Assembly: GCA_041395945.1 (NCBI GenBank)
Contig: JAWKZN010000003.1
Span: 62,001 to 126,000 of the forward strand
Direction: 5' to 3'
Length of the DNA: 64,000 bases
Origin: Pseudomonadales bacterium
Lineage (GTDB): Bacteria > Pseudomonadota > Gammaproteobacteria > Pseudomonadales > Azotimanducaceae
Part shown: positions 25,375 through 34,240 of the stretch, piece after piece
How the letters are laid out: each line of letters begins with the position of its first letter
How positions within the stretch are numbered: the first letter of the stretch is position 1
Notes under the pieces: model-generated
Database searches by the model: none
Told to the model about the DNA's origin: nothing
The model's input: the letters and a program-made list of their open reading frames with translations, nothing else
Program-made: the position numbers and the translations under genes

Positions 25375-26583
25375 TCAGAGATAGGCGGCGCCTACGATGC
25401 TCAGTACTTCGTTGCAGCCGTCTTCAATCATCGATGCACGCGCGTCCCGCATGATTTTTTCTACCGGGTATTCCCGGCTCAGCCCGTTACCACCGAAGAT
25501 CTGTATCGCCTCACTGGCCACTTCCCAGGCGACCCGCGTGCAGTAAGTCTTAGAAGCGATGGAGTAATGCAGTTTCGGGGTGCCGGATGCGGCGTTGTAG
25601 ATGTGTATCTTGCGAGCGAAGGCGCTTGCGGTCTCCACCTTGCGGAACATATCGAACAGCCTGAGCTGGACGCTCTGGTGACGGTTGATGGTCTTGCCGC
25701 CCTGCACACGTTCGCAGGCGTATTGATTAGCCAGGTCAAACGCCGCCCGGGCCACGCCGGAGAATGACACGCCCATGAAGGAGTTGGCCTGGGTCAACTG
25801 CATGTTCAGAATGTCTTTGTAGGAATCCTGGCCCGCCAGCATGTACCCGCTCGGGATCCGAACGTCGTCGAAGAAGATCTCCCCCTGGGGCAGAGCGCGC
25901 TGGCCGATTTTGTCCAGCGGCTTTCCTTTTGAGATACCGGGCAGATCGAGAGGGACCACCGCAACGCCACCCCCTTCAAATCCTCTGTCACCTTCAATCG
26001 TGCAGAACAGCGCCGCTACCGTGGCAATGGGGCCATTGGACACCCAGCTCGATTTCTGGCCCTTGATCACATAGTCGTCACCATCACGCCGGGCAATACA
26101 GTTGGCCCTGATGCCGGGGTCATTGAAGTGCGGCTGATTCATAGCCAGAGTATCGCTGCCGTGATCCGGTTCGGTAATGGCCCAGCAGCCGATCTCTCTG
26201 TTTCCAGGCGAAGCGAATCGATCAATGAGATCCTTCTGGCCGGACATCGTCGCCCAGTTTCCCATCATGCCCCGACAGGCGAGACTCAACGCCAGCCCCG
26301 CGTCTCCCCATGCCAGTTCCTCCAGGACAATGGCCTGAATGCGAGCCTGGGTGGCCGGGGAGACATCAGGATCCTGAAAATTGAGGCCGTCGATCCCGAG
26401 TGCGTCGTACTGCTCGAACGTCTTCCAGAGTACCGAACCCTGGTCGATTACCTGTTGCGGATCGTGCAGCCGGTCGAGCTCAAGCCCCGCAGGCCGCATG
26501 ACAGATTCGGCAAACCGGTGCACGGTGGATTGTATTTCGCGCTCTTCGTAGGACAGATCCACTTCAAAGTCAGTCGAAGACAT
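25375..26583 (-). CDS. Acyl-CoA dehydrogenase
   Basis: This 402-residue FAD enzyme has the family layout: N-terminal helices, a middle beta domain with GCWAITEPDHGSDTLAM and IKGQKSSWVSNG, and C-terminal helices with QIFGGNGLSREYPVEKIMRD. The C-terminal RDARASMIEDGCNEVL is nearly identical to that of the enzyme at 54012, so the two are close paralogues. I chose ATG at 26583 because GAGGAG lies seven bases upstream; a GTG five codons earlier overlaps that site. An FNR-type box is centred about 83 bases upstream. It oxidises an acyl-CoA thioester; chain type unknown. Confidence 0.9.
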   Translation of the reverse strand: MSSTDFEVDLSYEEREIQSTVHRFAESVMRPAGLELDRLHDPQQVIDQGSVLWKTFEQYDALGIDGLNFQDPDVSPATQARIQAIVLEELAWGDAGLALSLACRGMMGNWATMSGQKDLIDRFASPGNREIGCWAITEPDHGSDTLAMNQPHFNDPGIRANCIARRDGDDYVIKGQKSSWVSNGPIATVAALFCTIEGDRGFEGGGVAVVPLDLPGISKGKPLDKIGQRALPQGEIFFDDVRIPSGYMLAGQDSYKDILNMQLTQANSFMGVSFSGVARAAFDLANQYACERVQGGKTINRHQSVQLRLFDMFRKVETASAFARKIHIYNAASGTPKLHYSIASKTYCTRVAWEVASEAIQIFGGNGLSREYPVEKIMRDARASMIEDGCNEVLSIVGAAYL

Positions 26584-26659
26584 GCGGATTCTCCTCACGT
26601 ATTGAGTTGGCGGACTCCAGTCTGCAAAGGGAAACTACAGACTGGACAGATCGGCCGGG

Positions 26660-26673
26660 TTGATCCAGATCAG
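26660..26673. promoter_or_regulatory. FNR/DNR-type box upstream of the acyl-CoA dehydrogenase (TTGAT-CCAG-ATCAG), 9 of 10
   Basis: One mismatch at the last base. It lies in the 106-base gap between the SDR stop and the acyl-CoA dehydrogenase start. Confidence 0.6.
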
Positions 26674-26689
26674 GTTCCCGGTCTGTGCT

Positions 26690-27475
26690 TCAGACTCTGT
26701 AGCCTCCGTCCACACTGATCACCTGCCCCGTGATACCTGCTGCTTCGGGTGATGCGAGCAGCGTTGCCATCGGACCGAGTTCTTCGGGTTCCAGCACCCG
26801 ATTCTGCAGGTTCTCAGCGCTCGCTCTGCGGCGGGCGCCTTCGCCGTCGGTGCCCCACTGTATCGCCAGCGCATCCCAATCCACCAGCTTGGTGTTGGTC
26901 CAGCCGGGACACAGACAATTGACTGTGACCCCCTGCCGGGCGACTTCAGCGGCCATGGCACGGGTTAAGCCGACCAGACCATGCTTTGCCGCAGTGTAGG
27001 CAAGCAGACCGCCGGAGTGTTTGGCGTAACCTGAGCCGATGTTGATGATGCGTCCGTAGCCCTGTTCCAGCATCTTCGGCAGCACCTCTCTCGATGCCCG
27101 CTGTGCGGACACCAGATTCAGGTTGAGATTGTCCAGAAAAGCCTGGTCCTCGTGGGTGCTCGAGAGGAGGCCCAGGGGCGTCTTACCTGGCAATACGCCA
27201 CCAGCATTGTTTACCAGTATGTCGATTCTCAGGAAGGCGCCGATGACCTTTGCGACGCAGGCACTGATCGACTCCTGGACCATCGCATCGCACACCACGG
27301 CGAGACCGCGCCTGCCTTTTGCGCGGACTTCTTCCACAACTTCATCCAGCTCCTGCTGGGTTCGGGAGCTGACAGCCACGTCGCAGCCCGCGTCAGCGAG
27401 CGCGAGCGCAATCGCACGGCCGATCCCGCGGCCTCCACCGGTAACCAGAGCCACCATTCCTTCCATACGAGTCAT
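26690..27475 (-). CDS. Short-chain dehydrogenase/reductase
   Basis: This 261-residue enzyme has the classical SDR features: TGGGRGIGRAIALAL for the dinucleotide, NNAGG, the catalytic Ser in IGSGYAKHSGG, and YTAAKHG with the Tyr-x3-Lys pair. The C-terminal ITGQVISVDGGYRV is typical. It oxidises or reduces a hydroxyl/keto group, possibly a beta-hydroxyacyl-CoA or a sterol-like alcohol, given its neighbours. GGAG lies six bases upstream of the ATG. It follows the SCP2-like gene on the same strand. Confidence 0.9.
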   Translation of the reverse strand: MTRMEGMVALVTGGGRGIGRAIALALADAGCDVAVSSRTQQELDEVVEEVRAKGRRGLAVVCDAMVQESISACVAKVIGAFLRIDILVNNAGGVLPGKTPLGLLSSTHEDQAFLDNLNLNLVSAQRASREVLPKMLEQGYGRIINIGSGYAKHSGGLLAYTAAKHGLVGLTRAMAAEVARQGVTVNCLCPGWTNTKLVDWDALAIQWGTDGEGARRRASAENLQNRVLEPEELGPMATLLASPEAAGITGQVISVDGGYRV

Positions 27476-27557
27476 CGCACTCTCCGTCGGCTTCCTGCTT
27501 CAGGATGGATCATCGCCGACAATGGTGTCCGAAAACAGCATCCCGCCGGTAAATCCT

Positions 27558-28013
27558 TCAGGCAAAGCGCGTTGCCACCTCGGCAGCTCCGTTGAAGAAC
27601 AGCTGCAGACTCTGATTGTATCGATAGAAAGTATCCGTCTGGAGCTGGTCCGGTCCGTCGACCACCATCGGATCATCGGGAAACGTCAGGAAATTCAGGG
27701 TGTGCTCAAGATCGGGCTCGCCGTTTTCCATGATGTTTTCGATCATTTCCTGCCAGGCCTCGTATGGCCCTTCAATCCTGAAATGTTCGGGATCTGCCTC
27801 ATCAAGACTGTTCAGCTGTCGTATTGATCTGACTTCATACGACTTGAACTGGACTTCTATGAGATCGGGGCCCTGCGGATCATCGACCTGCACGACCATT
27901 GTGCAGTCAATCGCTCCCAGACCCCTGTACTGGTCTTTGTACTTCTCCGTCTGCATCTGCCGGGCCAGTTCGCGGAACCACTGTTCTGATGGAAACATGA
28001 CTGACTGATTCAT
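27558..28013 (-). CDS. SCP2-like sterol/lipid-binding protein
   Basis: This 151-residue soluble protein opens with FPSEQWFRELARQMQ and an alternating beta pattern (AIDCTMVVQV, LIEVQFKSYEV), which resembles bacterial SCP2 sterol-transfer domains. The similarity is modest. It lies 14 bases downstream of diiron gene 2 and is clearly co-transcribed, with GGGAGG before its ATG. A role in presenting a hydrophobic substrate to the diiron enzyme is an inference from context. Confidence 0.5.
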   Translation of the reverse strand: MNQSVMFPSEQWFRELARQMQTEKYKDQYRGLGAIDCTMVVQVDDPQGPDLIEVQFKSYEVRSIRQLNSLDEADPEHFRIEGPYEAWQEMIENIMENGEPDLEHTLNFLTFPDDPMVVDGPDQLQTDTFYRYNQSLQLFFNGAAEVATRFA

Positions 28014-28027
28014 CGATCGCCTCCCGG

Positions 28028-29116
28028 TTACGCGGCAAGTCCGAGATCCGGAATCTCAAGGGGAATCGTGATTCGGGAACTGCGGTCCAGCCCGGCTACC
28101 TTCAAGCGGCTCATGTATTCCTTCACCTGCTTTGCATAGATAAAAGCCATACGAGCCATACCAAGTTCAATGTTCGCTATACCTCCTCCAGCCAGGATCG
28201 CACGAGGCTCAGAGGTTTGCGGTTCGAGTGTCAGAGCAAAAATGGCCTGCTCACCAAGATCCAGAATCTTGTGGATTTCCTCTTCACGCTCAGGATGACG
28301 CTCCAGCAGAAACTGCAGGTGCTTGACACCGTAACCGACGTGGCGCGCTTCATCCTGCATGCACATTCTGAAGATCTTCTTTTCAACTTCTGTTGGTGCG
28401 AGAAACTCCCCCTGACGAAACAGGGTTAACACGAATCCCTCTCCGAATATGTGCATGAGCGCACTCGCCGTCGTGTAGTCCTTGGCGTGCAGAATGGCAC
28501 CCAGAAGCTCCTGATTGGCGGGGGATGCACTGAGCAGGCCACCCCCGTTGGCAAGGGCCCGTTTGCGGAATACATCCAGGTGGCGTGCCTCGTCCATGAT
28601 CTGTGTGGCGAGGAACATTTTGACCTCGTGAAAATCGTGGTTTATCTGACAAAGCCACTTCGCCGGCATATCCCCTGCCACGAACTCGACCTCGGTGAGT
28701 CCAGTACACATCTGACACACCGACTTCTCGATATCTTCGGGCAGTTCTTCGAGTCGATCCCAGGGAATGTCCGTCACCGAGTTCCACTGGCGCATCACGG
28801 CTTCGTCATAGAGCGCTGCCGCGTTTTCCGACCAGACTTCAGACATCTCGTTCAGCACGTACTGATCGAGTCCCGGTGTCTCCGGCGGTACATAACAGCC
28901 TCTCGGAGCCATGCTGCCATGGGTTGAACCGTGTTCGGGAATCCTGGCGTAGAAACCCTTTTCAATATCGGTCAACCGAACACCGTCTGCGCTGGGGGAA
29001 ATACTCTGGCCCCACCCATCGGGATTCGAATCCATCCATCCGAGATCAAATTTCCCTCGTGCCATGTCACGCATGACATCGAGGCCTTCCTGCACTTTTT
29101 CTGAATACGCAGCCAT
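28028..29116 (-). CDS. Ferritin-like diiron protein, probable oxygenase (paralogue 2)
   Basis: This 362-residue protein has a full diiron site: Glu142 or Glu144 (LTEVEF), Glu176 and His179 (DEARH), Glu226 (FGEGF), and Glu256 and His259 (QDEARH). It shares RQWNSVTDIPWD with the other two diiron proteins but has a longer N-terminus and belongs to a different subgroup. I chose ATG at 29116 because AGAGGAG lies seven bases upstream. It heads a run with the SCP2-like protein and the SDR. An FNR-type box lies about 165 bases upstream. It probably activates O2 for hydroxylation or N-oxidation of an unknown substrate. Confidence 0.8.
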   Translation of the reverse strand: MAAYSEKVQEGLDVMRDMARGKFDLGWMDSNPDGWGQSISPSADGVRLTDIEKGFYARIPEHGSTHGSMAPRGCYVPPETPGLDQYVLNEMSEVWSENAAALYDEAVMRQWNSVTDIPWDRLEELPEDIEKSVCQMCTGLTEVEFVAGDMPAKWLCQINHDFHEVKMFLATQIMDEARHLDVFRKRALANGGGLLSASPANQELLGAILHAKDYTTASALMHIFGEGFVLTLFRQGEFLAPTEVEKKIFRMCMQDEARHVGYGVKHLQFLLERHPEREEEIHKILDLGEQAIFALTLEPQTSEPRAILAGGGIANIELGMARMAFIYAKQVKEYMSRLKVAGLDRSSRITIPLEIPDLGLAA

Positions 29117-29280
29117 CTGTTGACTCCTCTTTGTAATCCCCACAGGCGGACCTCTCTCCGGTGTTCATACGAACTCAATCCGGCAGAGTGCCGAAGCATC
29201 AGCCTCGTCAGACCGGCCTGCCACTTTCAGAACAGCCCGATCACCTCAGCTATTCCTATCAGAAGGATGGAAAGCCACTT

Positions 29281-29294
29281 CTGATCTGGATCAA
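29281..29294. promoter_or_regulatory. FNR/DNR-type box upstream of diiron gene 2 (CTGAT-CTGG-ATCAA), 9 of 10
   Basis: One mismatch at the first base; the right half is perfect. It lies 164 bases before the diiron start codon. Confidence 0.55.
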
Positions 29295-29440
29295 ATCAAG
29301 CGCCTTGAGGGAAACAAAGCCGGACCTGCGGGAATGTCTTTCCGGGTATCGACCGTCAGCCTTCATGCCCTGGGCGGAGACCGGGAGCTCAACTTGCGTG
29401 AATCGGGGACGCACAAACCCGAAACTGATCCGAAAAGGAT

Positions 29441-29457
29441 AGTCAATACATTTGACT
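29441..29457. promoter_or_regulatory. AGTCAA-TACAT-TTGACT palindrome
   Basis: Six-base arms with a five-base spacer are identical in half-site and spacing to the core of the palindrome at 11810-11844. They share the half-site of the TetR-gene operator at 42104. It lies about 305 bases before the UbiM-like gene, so its target promoter is uncertain. Confidence 0.45.
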
Positions 29458-29762
29458 CATGATGCCTTGTCACTATAATCGTCCGGGCTGATTCCTTCGC
29501 GCAGGATTCACTGGATCCAGTATCAGCCGGCTGTATTCTCATAGCAGTCAATTGCGGGGTCGGACCGGGATATCGCCTGAGACTGGAGCGCCGGGCTCCG
29601 TCCCGGTGGTGGTTGCGCAGGGAAGATTCCGCGAACGGCGGATCCCACGCCCCTCGGTTACCGCGACATTATCTACCGGGCAGAAATCGCGGAATGGAGA
29701 TCTGAAAAACTCGTGCTGTGGCTGGAACCGACCACCGATTGCGTCTGACAGGAGATAAACGA

Positions 29763-31040
29763 GTGGACTTCGATGTAGTCATTGTAGGGGCAGGTCCCGC
29801 GGGTCTCAGTTTCGCCCGGTTGCTGGCAGATTCGGGTCTTGCGATAGCACTGATCGATCGGCAGACACTCTCGGGTCTTGCCAGTCCGGAATTTGACGGT
29901 AGAGATATCGCACTCACACATCAGTCCCGGAGAATTCTGCAATCCATCGGTGTCTGGCCCCGTTTCGACGCCAGAAGCGTTTCACCCATCGCGGCGGCTC
30001 GTGTCGAGGATGGAACCTCGCCTTATTCCCTGGAGTTCGACCCGGCTGCCGACGAACCGGATGTCCTCGGCTTCATTGTTTCCAATCATCTGATTCGTGA
30101 AGCGCTGTTCGAAGAAGTACGGAACCTCGATAACGTCAGCTTCTTTTGCGATACGGCCGTTTCCGATCTTAAGACCGACGCAGATCACGGAGCCACCGTC
30201 GTTCTCAGTGATGGGCGCAATCTGCGGTCCCGTTTGATCGTCGCCGCAGACAGCAGATTTTCTGAAACGCGCCGCATGATGGGGATCGCAGCTTCCATGT
30301 ATGATTTCGGTCGTGTCTGCGTTGTCTGTCGTGTACAGAACGAAAGACCACACCACGGTGTCGCATACGAATGTTTTCACTATGGCCGGACGCTGGCTGT
30401 CCTTCCATTGAGCGGAAACTGTTCTTCGGTGGTCATCACCGCTCCGATGGATGAGCGTGCCGCAATCCTTGAGATGGAAAGCGAGCCGTTCAGCCGGGAT
30501 CTGGAAAGCCGATTCGGTGGTCGTCTCGGGCGCATGCAGCTTACGAGTGAACGCTTCGCCTATCCACTTGTTGGCGTCCACTCAAATCACTTTGTCGCGA
30601 CACGTTTCGCACTGATTGGTGACGCCGCCGTCGGAATGCATCCGGTGACGGCACACGGCTACAATCTTGGCCTCGGCGGTGCAGAGATTCTGGCATCGGA
30701 AATCACCAGATCCGCAGAGCGTGGCGAGGATATTGGAGCAGCGCCTCTGCTTTCGCGCTATGAATCAAAACACATGCGGAAAACCATTCCAATGTATCGT
30801 GGCACTAACGAAATGGTCCGATTCTTCACCGACGACCGGGGCCCCCTCAAAGTTGCCAGACAGATCGCATTGCGGCTATCTAACAACTTTCCACCGGTGA
30901 AACGAGCGATCCGCAGCATGCTGACTGAGAAGGACACTTCTGGAGGCCTGTTACCTTTGTTTTTCCCCAGGCCGCCATTTCTGTCCAGGCCGTCCCTGTC
31001 GATTCGGAGCAACCGGAGACATGAATTCGAGACTGACTAA
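29763..31040 (+). CDS. UbiH/UbiM-like FAD-dependent hydroxylase
   Basis: This 425-residue flavoprotein has the N-terminal FAD motif VIVGAGPAGLSFARLLADSG and the second motif GDAAVGMHPVTAHGYNLGLG. The HPVTAHG variant resembles UbiM, a ubiquinone hydroxylase with broad regiospecificity, more than UbiH or UbiF. I chose GTG at 29763 because GGAG lies eight bases upstream; an earlier start would add 15 residues without homology. Such enzymes hydroxylate the ubiquinone ring with O2. No other ubi gene is adjacent except the Coq4-like gene 3.4 kb downstream on the same strand. Confidence 0.8.
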   Translation: MDFDVVIVGAGPAGLSFARLLADSGLAIALIDRQTLSGLASPEFDGRDIALTHQSRRILQSIGVWPRFDARSVSPIAAARVEDGTSPYSLEFDPAADEPDVLGFIVSNHLIREALFEEVRNLDNVSFFCDTAVSDLKTDADHGATVVLSDGRNLRSRLIVAADSRFSETRRMMGIAASMYDFGRVCVVCRVQNERPHHGVAYECFHYGRTLAVLPLSGNCSSVVITAPMDERAAILEMESEPFSRDLESRFGGRLGRMQLTSERFAYPLVGVHSNHFVATRFALIGDAAVGMHPVTAHGYNLGLGGAEILASEITRSAERGEDIGAAPLLSRYESKHMRKTIPMYRGTNEMVRFFTDDRGPLKVARQIALRLSNNFPPVKRAIRSMLTEKDTSGGLLPLFFPRPPFLSRPSLSIRSNRRHEFETD

Positions 31041-31152
31041 GGAGTGTGCTTCTCAGCTTCTCTTTTCAGTCCTTATCTTCCCGACTTTGCTTGTCTGCTT
31101 TTCCCTCGTCCGCTTTTCCCTTCCGCCGCTCTACTCGTTTTTTAGGCCTTAA

Positions 31153-32424
31153 CTAACGGCCCACTGCGCGAGACCAGCTGGACTTGGGTAGCGAAACACG
31201 TTCGCCACTGGAAAACTGATAGTCCTCGAACACCTCCTGCGCGGTTGGCAGGTCGTAACGTCCGTCCGGTTGTCTGACCACGGTATCCTTCAACCGGTAG
31301 ACATAGTGCCCGCAGGTGTAGCAGTTCTGCTTACTGAAGTGATAGCACAAACAGATCTTGTCCTTCACTTCACTTTTGCGACCCCTGTGATCGGTAGGCG
31401 CGGCTGCGTAAGCATCCAGATAAGAACACCTGCCTTCGCCATCCAGCGCATAGCCGAAAGGCTCACACTGGGGTGCAACGTTGGATCCCAGACAGGGACT
31501 GTTTTTCAACATCCGCAGCGGGTAGCCGGTGGGTGAAACAGATGTCACCACTACGTCGTCTTCAGCTGCATTGAAGTAGACCTGTTTGGTCGCCGCGGAC
31601 AGTCCGGCCTCGCGACTCACCACGAAGCGGGTTGCGACCTGAACGGCACCCGCACCCGATTCGAGGAAACTCACCGCATCAGCGCCAGTGAAGATACCGC
31701 CAGCCGGTATAACGGGAATATCGAGACTCTGGCTGCGAAGCAGTTCGAGCACATCCGCAACTATGTCTTCGAGGCGTATTTCCCGCCAGTCGTCTCCAAA
31801 GCCCAGATGTCCGCCAGCCAGCGGACCTTCTACCACCACATAATCCGGCAGGCGCTGCAATCGCGCCGCGCTGCGCAGAAAGATCTTCAGTGCACGTGCA
31901 CTGGAAACGATGACACCGATCTTCGCGTCCCGAAAACGAGGATGCTCTTCGATCAGTGCCAGTGAATGCAGATGCAGCCCGGCAGACAGCGTGATGCCGT
32001 CTATGCCACCATCCAATGCGCCGTCGAGCCGCGCTTTCAGAGTGTCACGCGGCGCACCCATGGTGAGCTTTTCCATCACATTTATGAACACGCCTCCCGA
32101 ACCACGCTTGCGCGACATAGCGGATTCGACGGAGCGCCGCTGAGCGACGTAAAGGTCGTCAAGATCGAATTTGACGTCTGCTTTATCAAGGCTGTCCCGG
32201 CTGGCGGAATGTGCTTTCGCTTTGCGCTGAGTGAATCGGGTGCTCAGATGCTGATCACTCACGTGCAACGCCATTGCATCGGACAGGTGCCCGATGCCTC
32301 CGAGGCGTGCCGCCTCCAGCGCGAGATCGGCTGTAGAGATATCCACGCCCATCCCGCCGATCATGATCGGGACGTATTGCGTCGCTCCGAGCTGCAGCCG
32401 GTAGTCGTCTACCCTTGTCCCCAT
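31153..32424 (-). CDS. Nitronate monooxygenase family protein with a C-terminal Cys cluster
   Basis: This 423-residue FMN enzyme has the TIM-barrel features of nitronate monooxygenase/2-nitropropane dioxygenase: PIMIGGMGVDIST at the start, VVEGPLAGGHLGFG, and VIPAGGIFTGADAVSFLESGA. The C-terminal extension carries C358, C360, C368 and C371 (CLCYHFSKQNCYTC) and could hold an Fe-S cluster or zinc. The family oxidises nitronates with O2; some members are enoyl reductases or have other roles. An FNR-type box is centred about 87 bases upstream. It is convergent with the UbiM-like gene. Confidence 0.82.
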   Translation of the reverse strand: MGTRVDDYRLQLGATQYVPIMIGGMGVDISTADLALEAARLGGIGHLSDAMALHVSDQHLSTRFTQRKAKAHSASRDSLDKADVKFDLDDLYVAQRRSVESAMSRKRGSGGVFINVMEKLTMGAPRDTLKARLDGALDGGIDGITLSAGLHLHSLALIEEHPRFRDAKIGVIVSSARALKIFLRSAARLQRLPDYVVVEGPLAGGHLGFGDDWREIRLEDIVADVLELLRSQSLDIPVIPAGGIFTGADAVSFLESGAGAVQVATRFVVSREAGLSAATKQVYFNAAEDDVVVTSVSPTGYPLRMLKNSPCLGSNVAPQCEPFGYALDGEGRCSYLDAYAAAPTDHRGRKSEVKDKICLCYHFSKQNCYTCGHYVYRLKDTVVRQPDGRYDLPTAQEVFEDYQFSSGERVSLPKSSWSRAVGR

Positions 32425-32504
32425 CTGTATTCGCCCATATAGATAAACACCATCAGTTTAGATGGCTGTTTGACCGAACTGTACTAGAGCGCACACCTGT
32501 TCAG

Positions 32505-32518
32505 TTGATTTCGATCAG
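32505..32518. promoter_or_regulatory. FNR/DNR-type box upstream of nitronate monooxygenase (TTGAT-TTCG-ATCAG), 9 of 10
   Basis: One mismatch at the last base. Its distance to the start codon (about 87 bases) matches that of the boxes at 21838, 25270 and 26660. Confidence 0.6.
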
Positions 32519-32836
32519 TTTCGCTGCTGAATGAGCATCGCCCCTGGCTACCAGGTCTTTCCCGCTATCGACGCCGGGGCAGCTGGTCAATCTGAGCATT
32601 TTCATGCTCCCCGGTCTGGTATCTACTCGTCAATCGTAACTTTTCGAATTCTGCGCTTAGTCAGGATACATAACATTTGTGACGAGGTGCTGCATTCCGC
32701 CGCAATACGGAGTAATAATTGAATCAAGCGCTCCGGAAAGATGTGGATACGCGAATGTCGGCCCTGCCAGTGAATGCTTTCAACAGGTCACCAGGGCCGG
32801 TTCTTTCAAGGCTCAGGCTGGCAGACAGGATTTTCT

Positions 32837-32850
32837 TTGATCACAATCAA
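32837..32850. promoter_or_regulatory. Perfect FNR/DNR-type box (TTGAT-CACA-ATCAA)
   Basis: All ten positions match. It lies 156 bases upstream of the membrane protein gene at 33006 and would drive the plus-strand run that includes the Coq4, radical SAM and LLM genes. Confidence 0.68.
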
Positions 32851-32970
32851 ACAGGTTACTGGCCATTACTGTAGCGTCCATATCAGCATGGTGTTGTCTG
32901 CCGGTAAGACGAGGATGCCGGATCCTGTTGACGACACGTTAGATCGCGACAGGTGAAGATGGCAACGGAC

Positions 32971-33002
32971 TGAGGGGAAGCAAGGGGAAGCAAGGGGAAG
33001 CA
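32971..33002 (+). repeat. Three 10-base tandem repeats supplying a ribosome binding site
   Basis: The unit CAAGGGGAAG recurs three times (first copy starting TGAGGGGAAG) directly before the ATG at 33006. Each copy contains a GGGGAAG that can act as a Shine-Dalgarno sequence, and only the last is correctly spaced. Copy-number slippage here could alter translation. Confidence 0.75.
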
Positions 33003-33005
33003 CCG

Positions 33006-33596
33006 ATGATGGAACTTCTGAACGCACTCGAACACAGCGGCTATGCGATGTGGGTCAAGGAGTCATCGACGGCCTATGTAGTCGTACTCGCCTTTCACAC
33101 GATCGGGCTGTCCTTTCTCGTTGGAATCAGCGGCGCCACAGCGCTTCGTGTCCTGGGTGCAGCGCGTTCCATGCCACTCGCCCCCATGGAGGATTTCTTT
33201 CCACTGATGTTCGTTGGCCTGTGGATAAACGTATTCACCGGCGCGGTGCTGCTTACCCTTTATCCGACTCAGTATGTTGTCGACCCGATCATCTACATCA
33301 AATTGACCGCCATCGTGGCGGCCATGGTTCTGCTGCGAAAACTCAAATCTCACTTGTTCGGTACAGGGTCGAATCCGGAACAGGCTGCAGATACACCCAG
33401 AGCAAAGCGGCTGGCCGCCTCGATGCTGCTCGCCTGGCTCGTCGCGACGATCTGCGGGCGGGTGACAGCATACGATCTTGCGACCAGACTGCAGACCGTG
33501 GCAGCTTTCATCATAGTTCTGGGCGCGGCTCTGCTTATCGGATACTTCGTAGGCCGCAGTCTGGGCTGGATCAGGCCCGCTGATCGCTATGGTTGA
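33006..33596 (+). CDS. Integral membrane protein of unknown function (about five helices)
   Basis: This 196-residue protein has hydrophobic segments around residues 22-45, 60-80, 90-110, 135-155 and 165-185. It contains YVVVLAFHTIGLSFLVG, with a His inside a helix that could bind heme, as could residues in the related protein that follows. The two genes are separated by 38 bases and look like distant relatives. It heads the plus-strand run behind a perfect FNR-type box. Confidence 0.65.
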   Translation: MMELLNALEHSGYAMWVKESSTAYVVVLAFHTIGLSFLVGISGATALRVLGAARSMPLAPMEDFFPLMFVGLWINVFTGAVLLTLYPTQYVVDPIIYIKLTAIVAAMVLLRKLKSHLFGTGSNPEQAADTPRAKRLAASMLLAWLVATICGRVTAYDLATRLQTVAAFIIVLGAALLIGYFVGRSLGWIRPADRYG

Positions 33597-33634
33597 GAGA
33601 TCACAAACATTTCCATCCGCAAGGGGATGACGTC

Positions 33635-34144
33635 ATGTGGGGACTGCCTGAAACCTTTCTACAGCTGGCATTTGTCGAGGAACTCATCGGCACATATCGC
33701 TGGTTCTGGTCTCTGAACGAGATACTGCATTTCGTCGGTCTCATCCTCCTGGTCGGTATCGTCACCATCGTCGATCTGCGGCTGCTGGGTGTAGCCAAGC
33801 GGATGCCACTCGAGCCACTGCAGAAGCTGCTGCCCTGGGCAGTACTCGGATTTTTTCTGTGCGTTCTCAGCGGCCTTGTATTCGTCACCGGCCTCTGGGC
33901 AAATGTCAAAACCCACCCGCTCGAAGCGATAGCCTACGACTACTATCTGCAATTGAAGCTCATTTTCATTGCTCTGGCAGGATTCAATCTTCTGATGCTG
34001 CACTACAGCGGTCTGTCGAAAGTCATAAACGGACTCGGTGTCGGAGATGACGCGCCAGCCATGGCCAAGTTCGCGGGTGCCGCCTCGCTCTTTCTCTGGG
34101 TGGGCGTTGTCTACTGGGGCCGTCTGATTCCCTGGGGACTATGA
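33635..34144 (+). CDS. Integral membrane protein related to the preceding one
   Basis: This 169-residue protein has four helices. It opens with LNEILHFVGLILLVGIVTIV, matching FHTIGLSFLVGI in its neighbour, and both continue with a Leu-rich stretch and an RMPL/SMPL motif (AKRMPLEPL, AARSMPLAPM). The shared pattern suggests a two-component membrane complex, possibly with heme bound by the shared His. I chose ATG at 33635 because AAGGGG lies eight bases upstream; a start 14 codons earlier overlaps the previous stop. Function unknown. Confidence 0.68.
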   Translation: MWGLPETFLQLAFVEELIGTYRWFWSLNEILHFVGLILLVGIVTIVDLRLLGVAKRMPLEPLQKLLPWAVLGFFLCVLSGLVFVTGLWANVKTHPLEAIAYDYYLQLKLIFIALAGFNLLMLHYSGLSKVINGLGVGDDAPAMAKFAGAASLFLWVGVVYWGRLIPWGL

Positions 34145-34240
34145 TATGAATGATACTGATTGCAAAGCGGAACACATGCCGTTCGTCGGATCGACAGGTT
34201 CGATTCCGCAAACAGACCCGCAAACAGAGAGGAGATGGTG

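Larger units (their letters stand above)
29117..29762. other. Divergent intergenic region with two regulatory palindromes
   Basis: This 646-base gap holds no convincing gene. It contains an FNR-type box at 29281-29294 and an AGTCAA-N5-TTGACT palindrome at 29441-29457. The two most likely serve the diiron operon (minus strand) and the UbiM-like gene (plus strand) respectively. Confidence 0.5.
32425..33005. other. Divergent regulatory region with two FNR-type boxes
   Basis: The 581-base gap between the nitronate monooxygenase and the next plus-strand gene has no convincing coding frame. It holds boxes at 32505 and 32837, one for each direction, and three 10-base tandem repeats at its right end. 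Confidence 0.55.
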
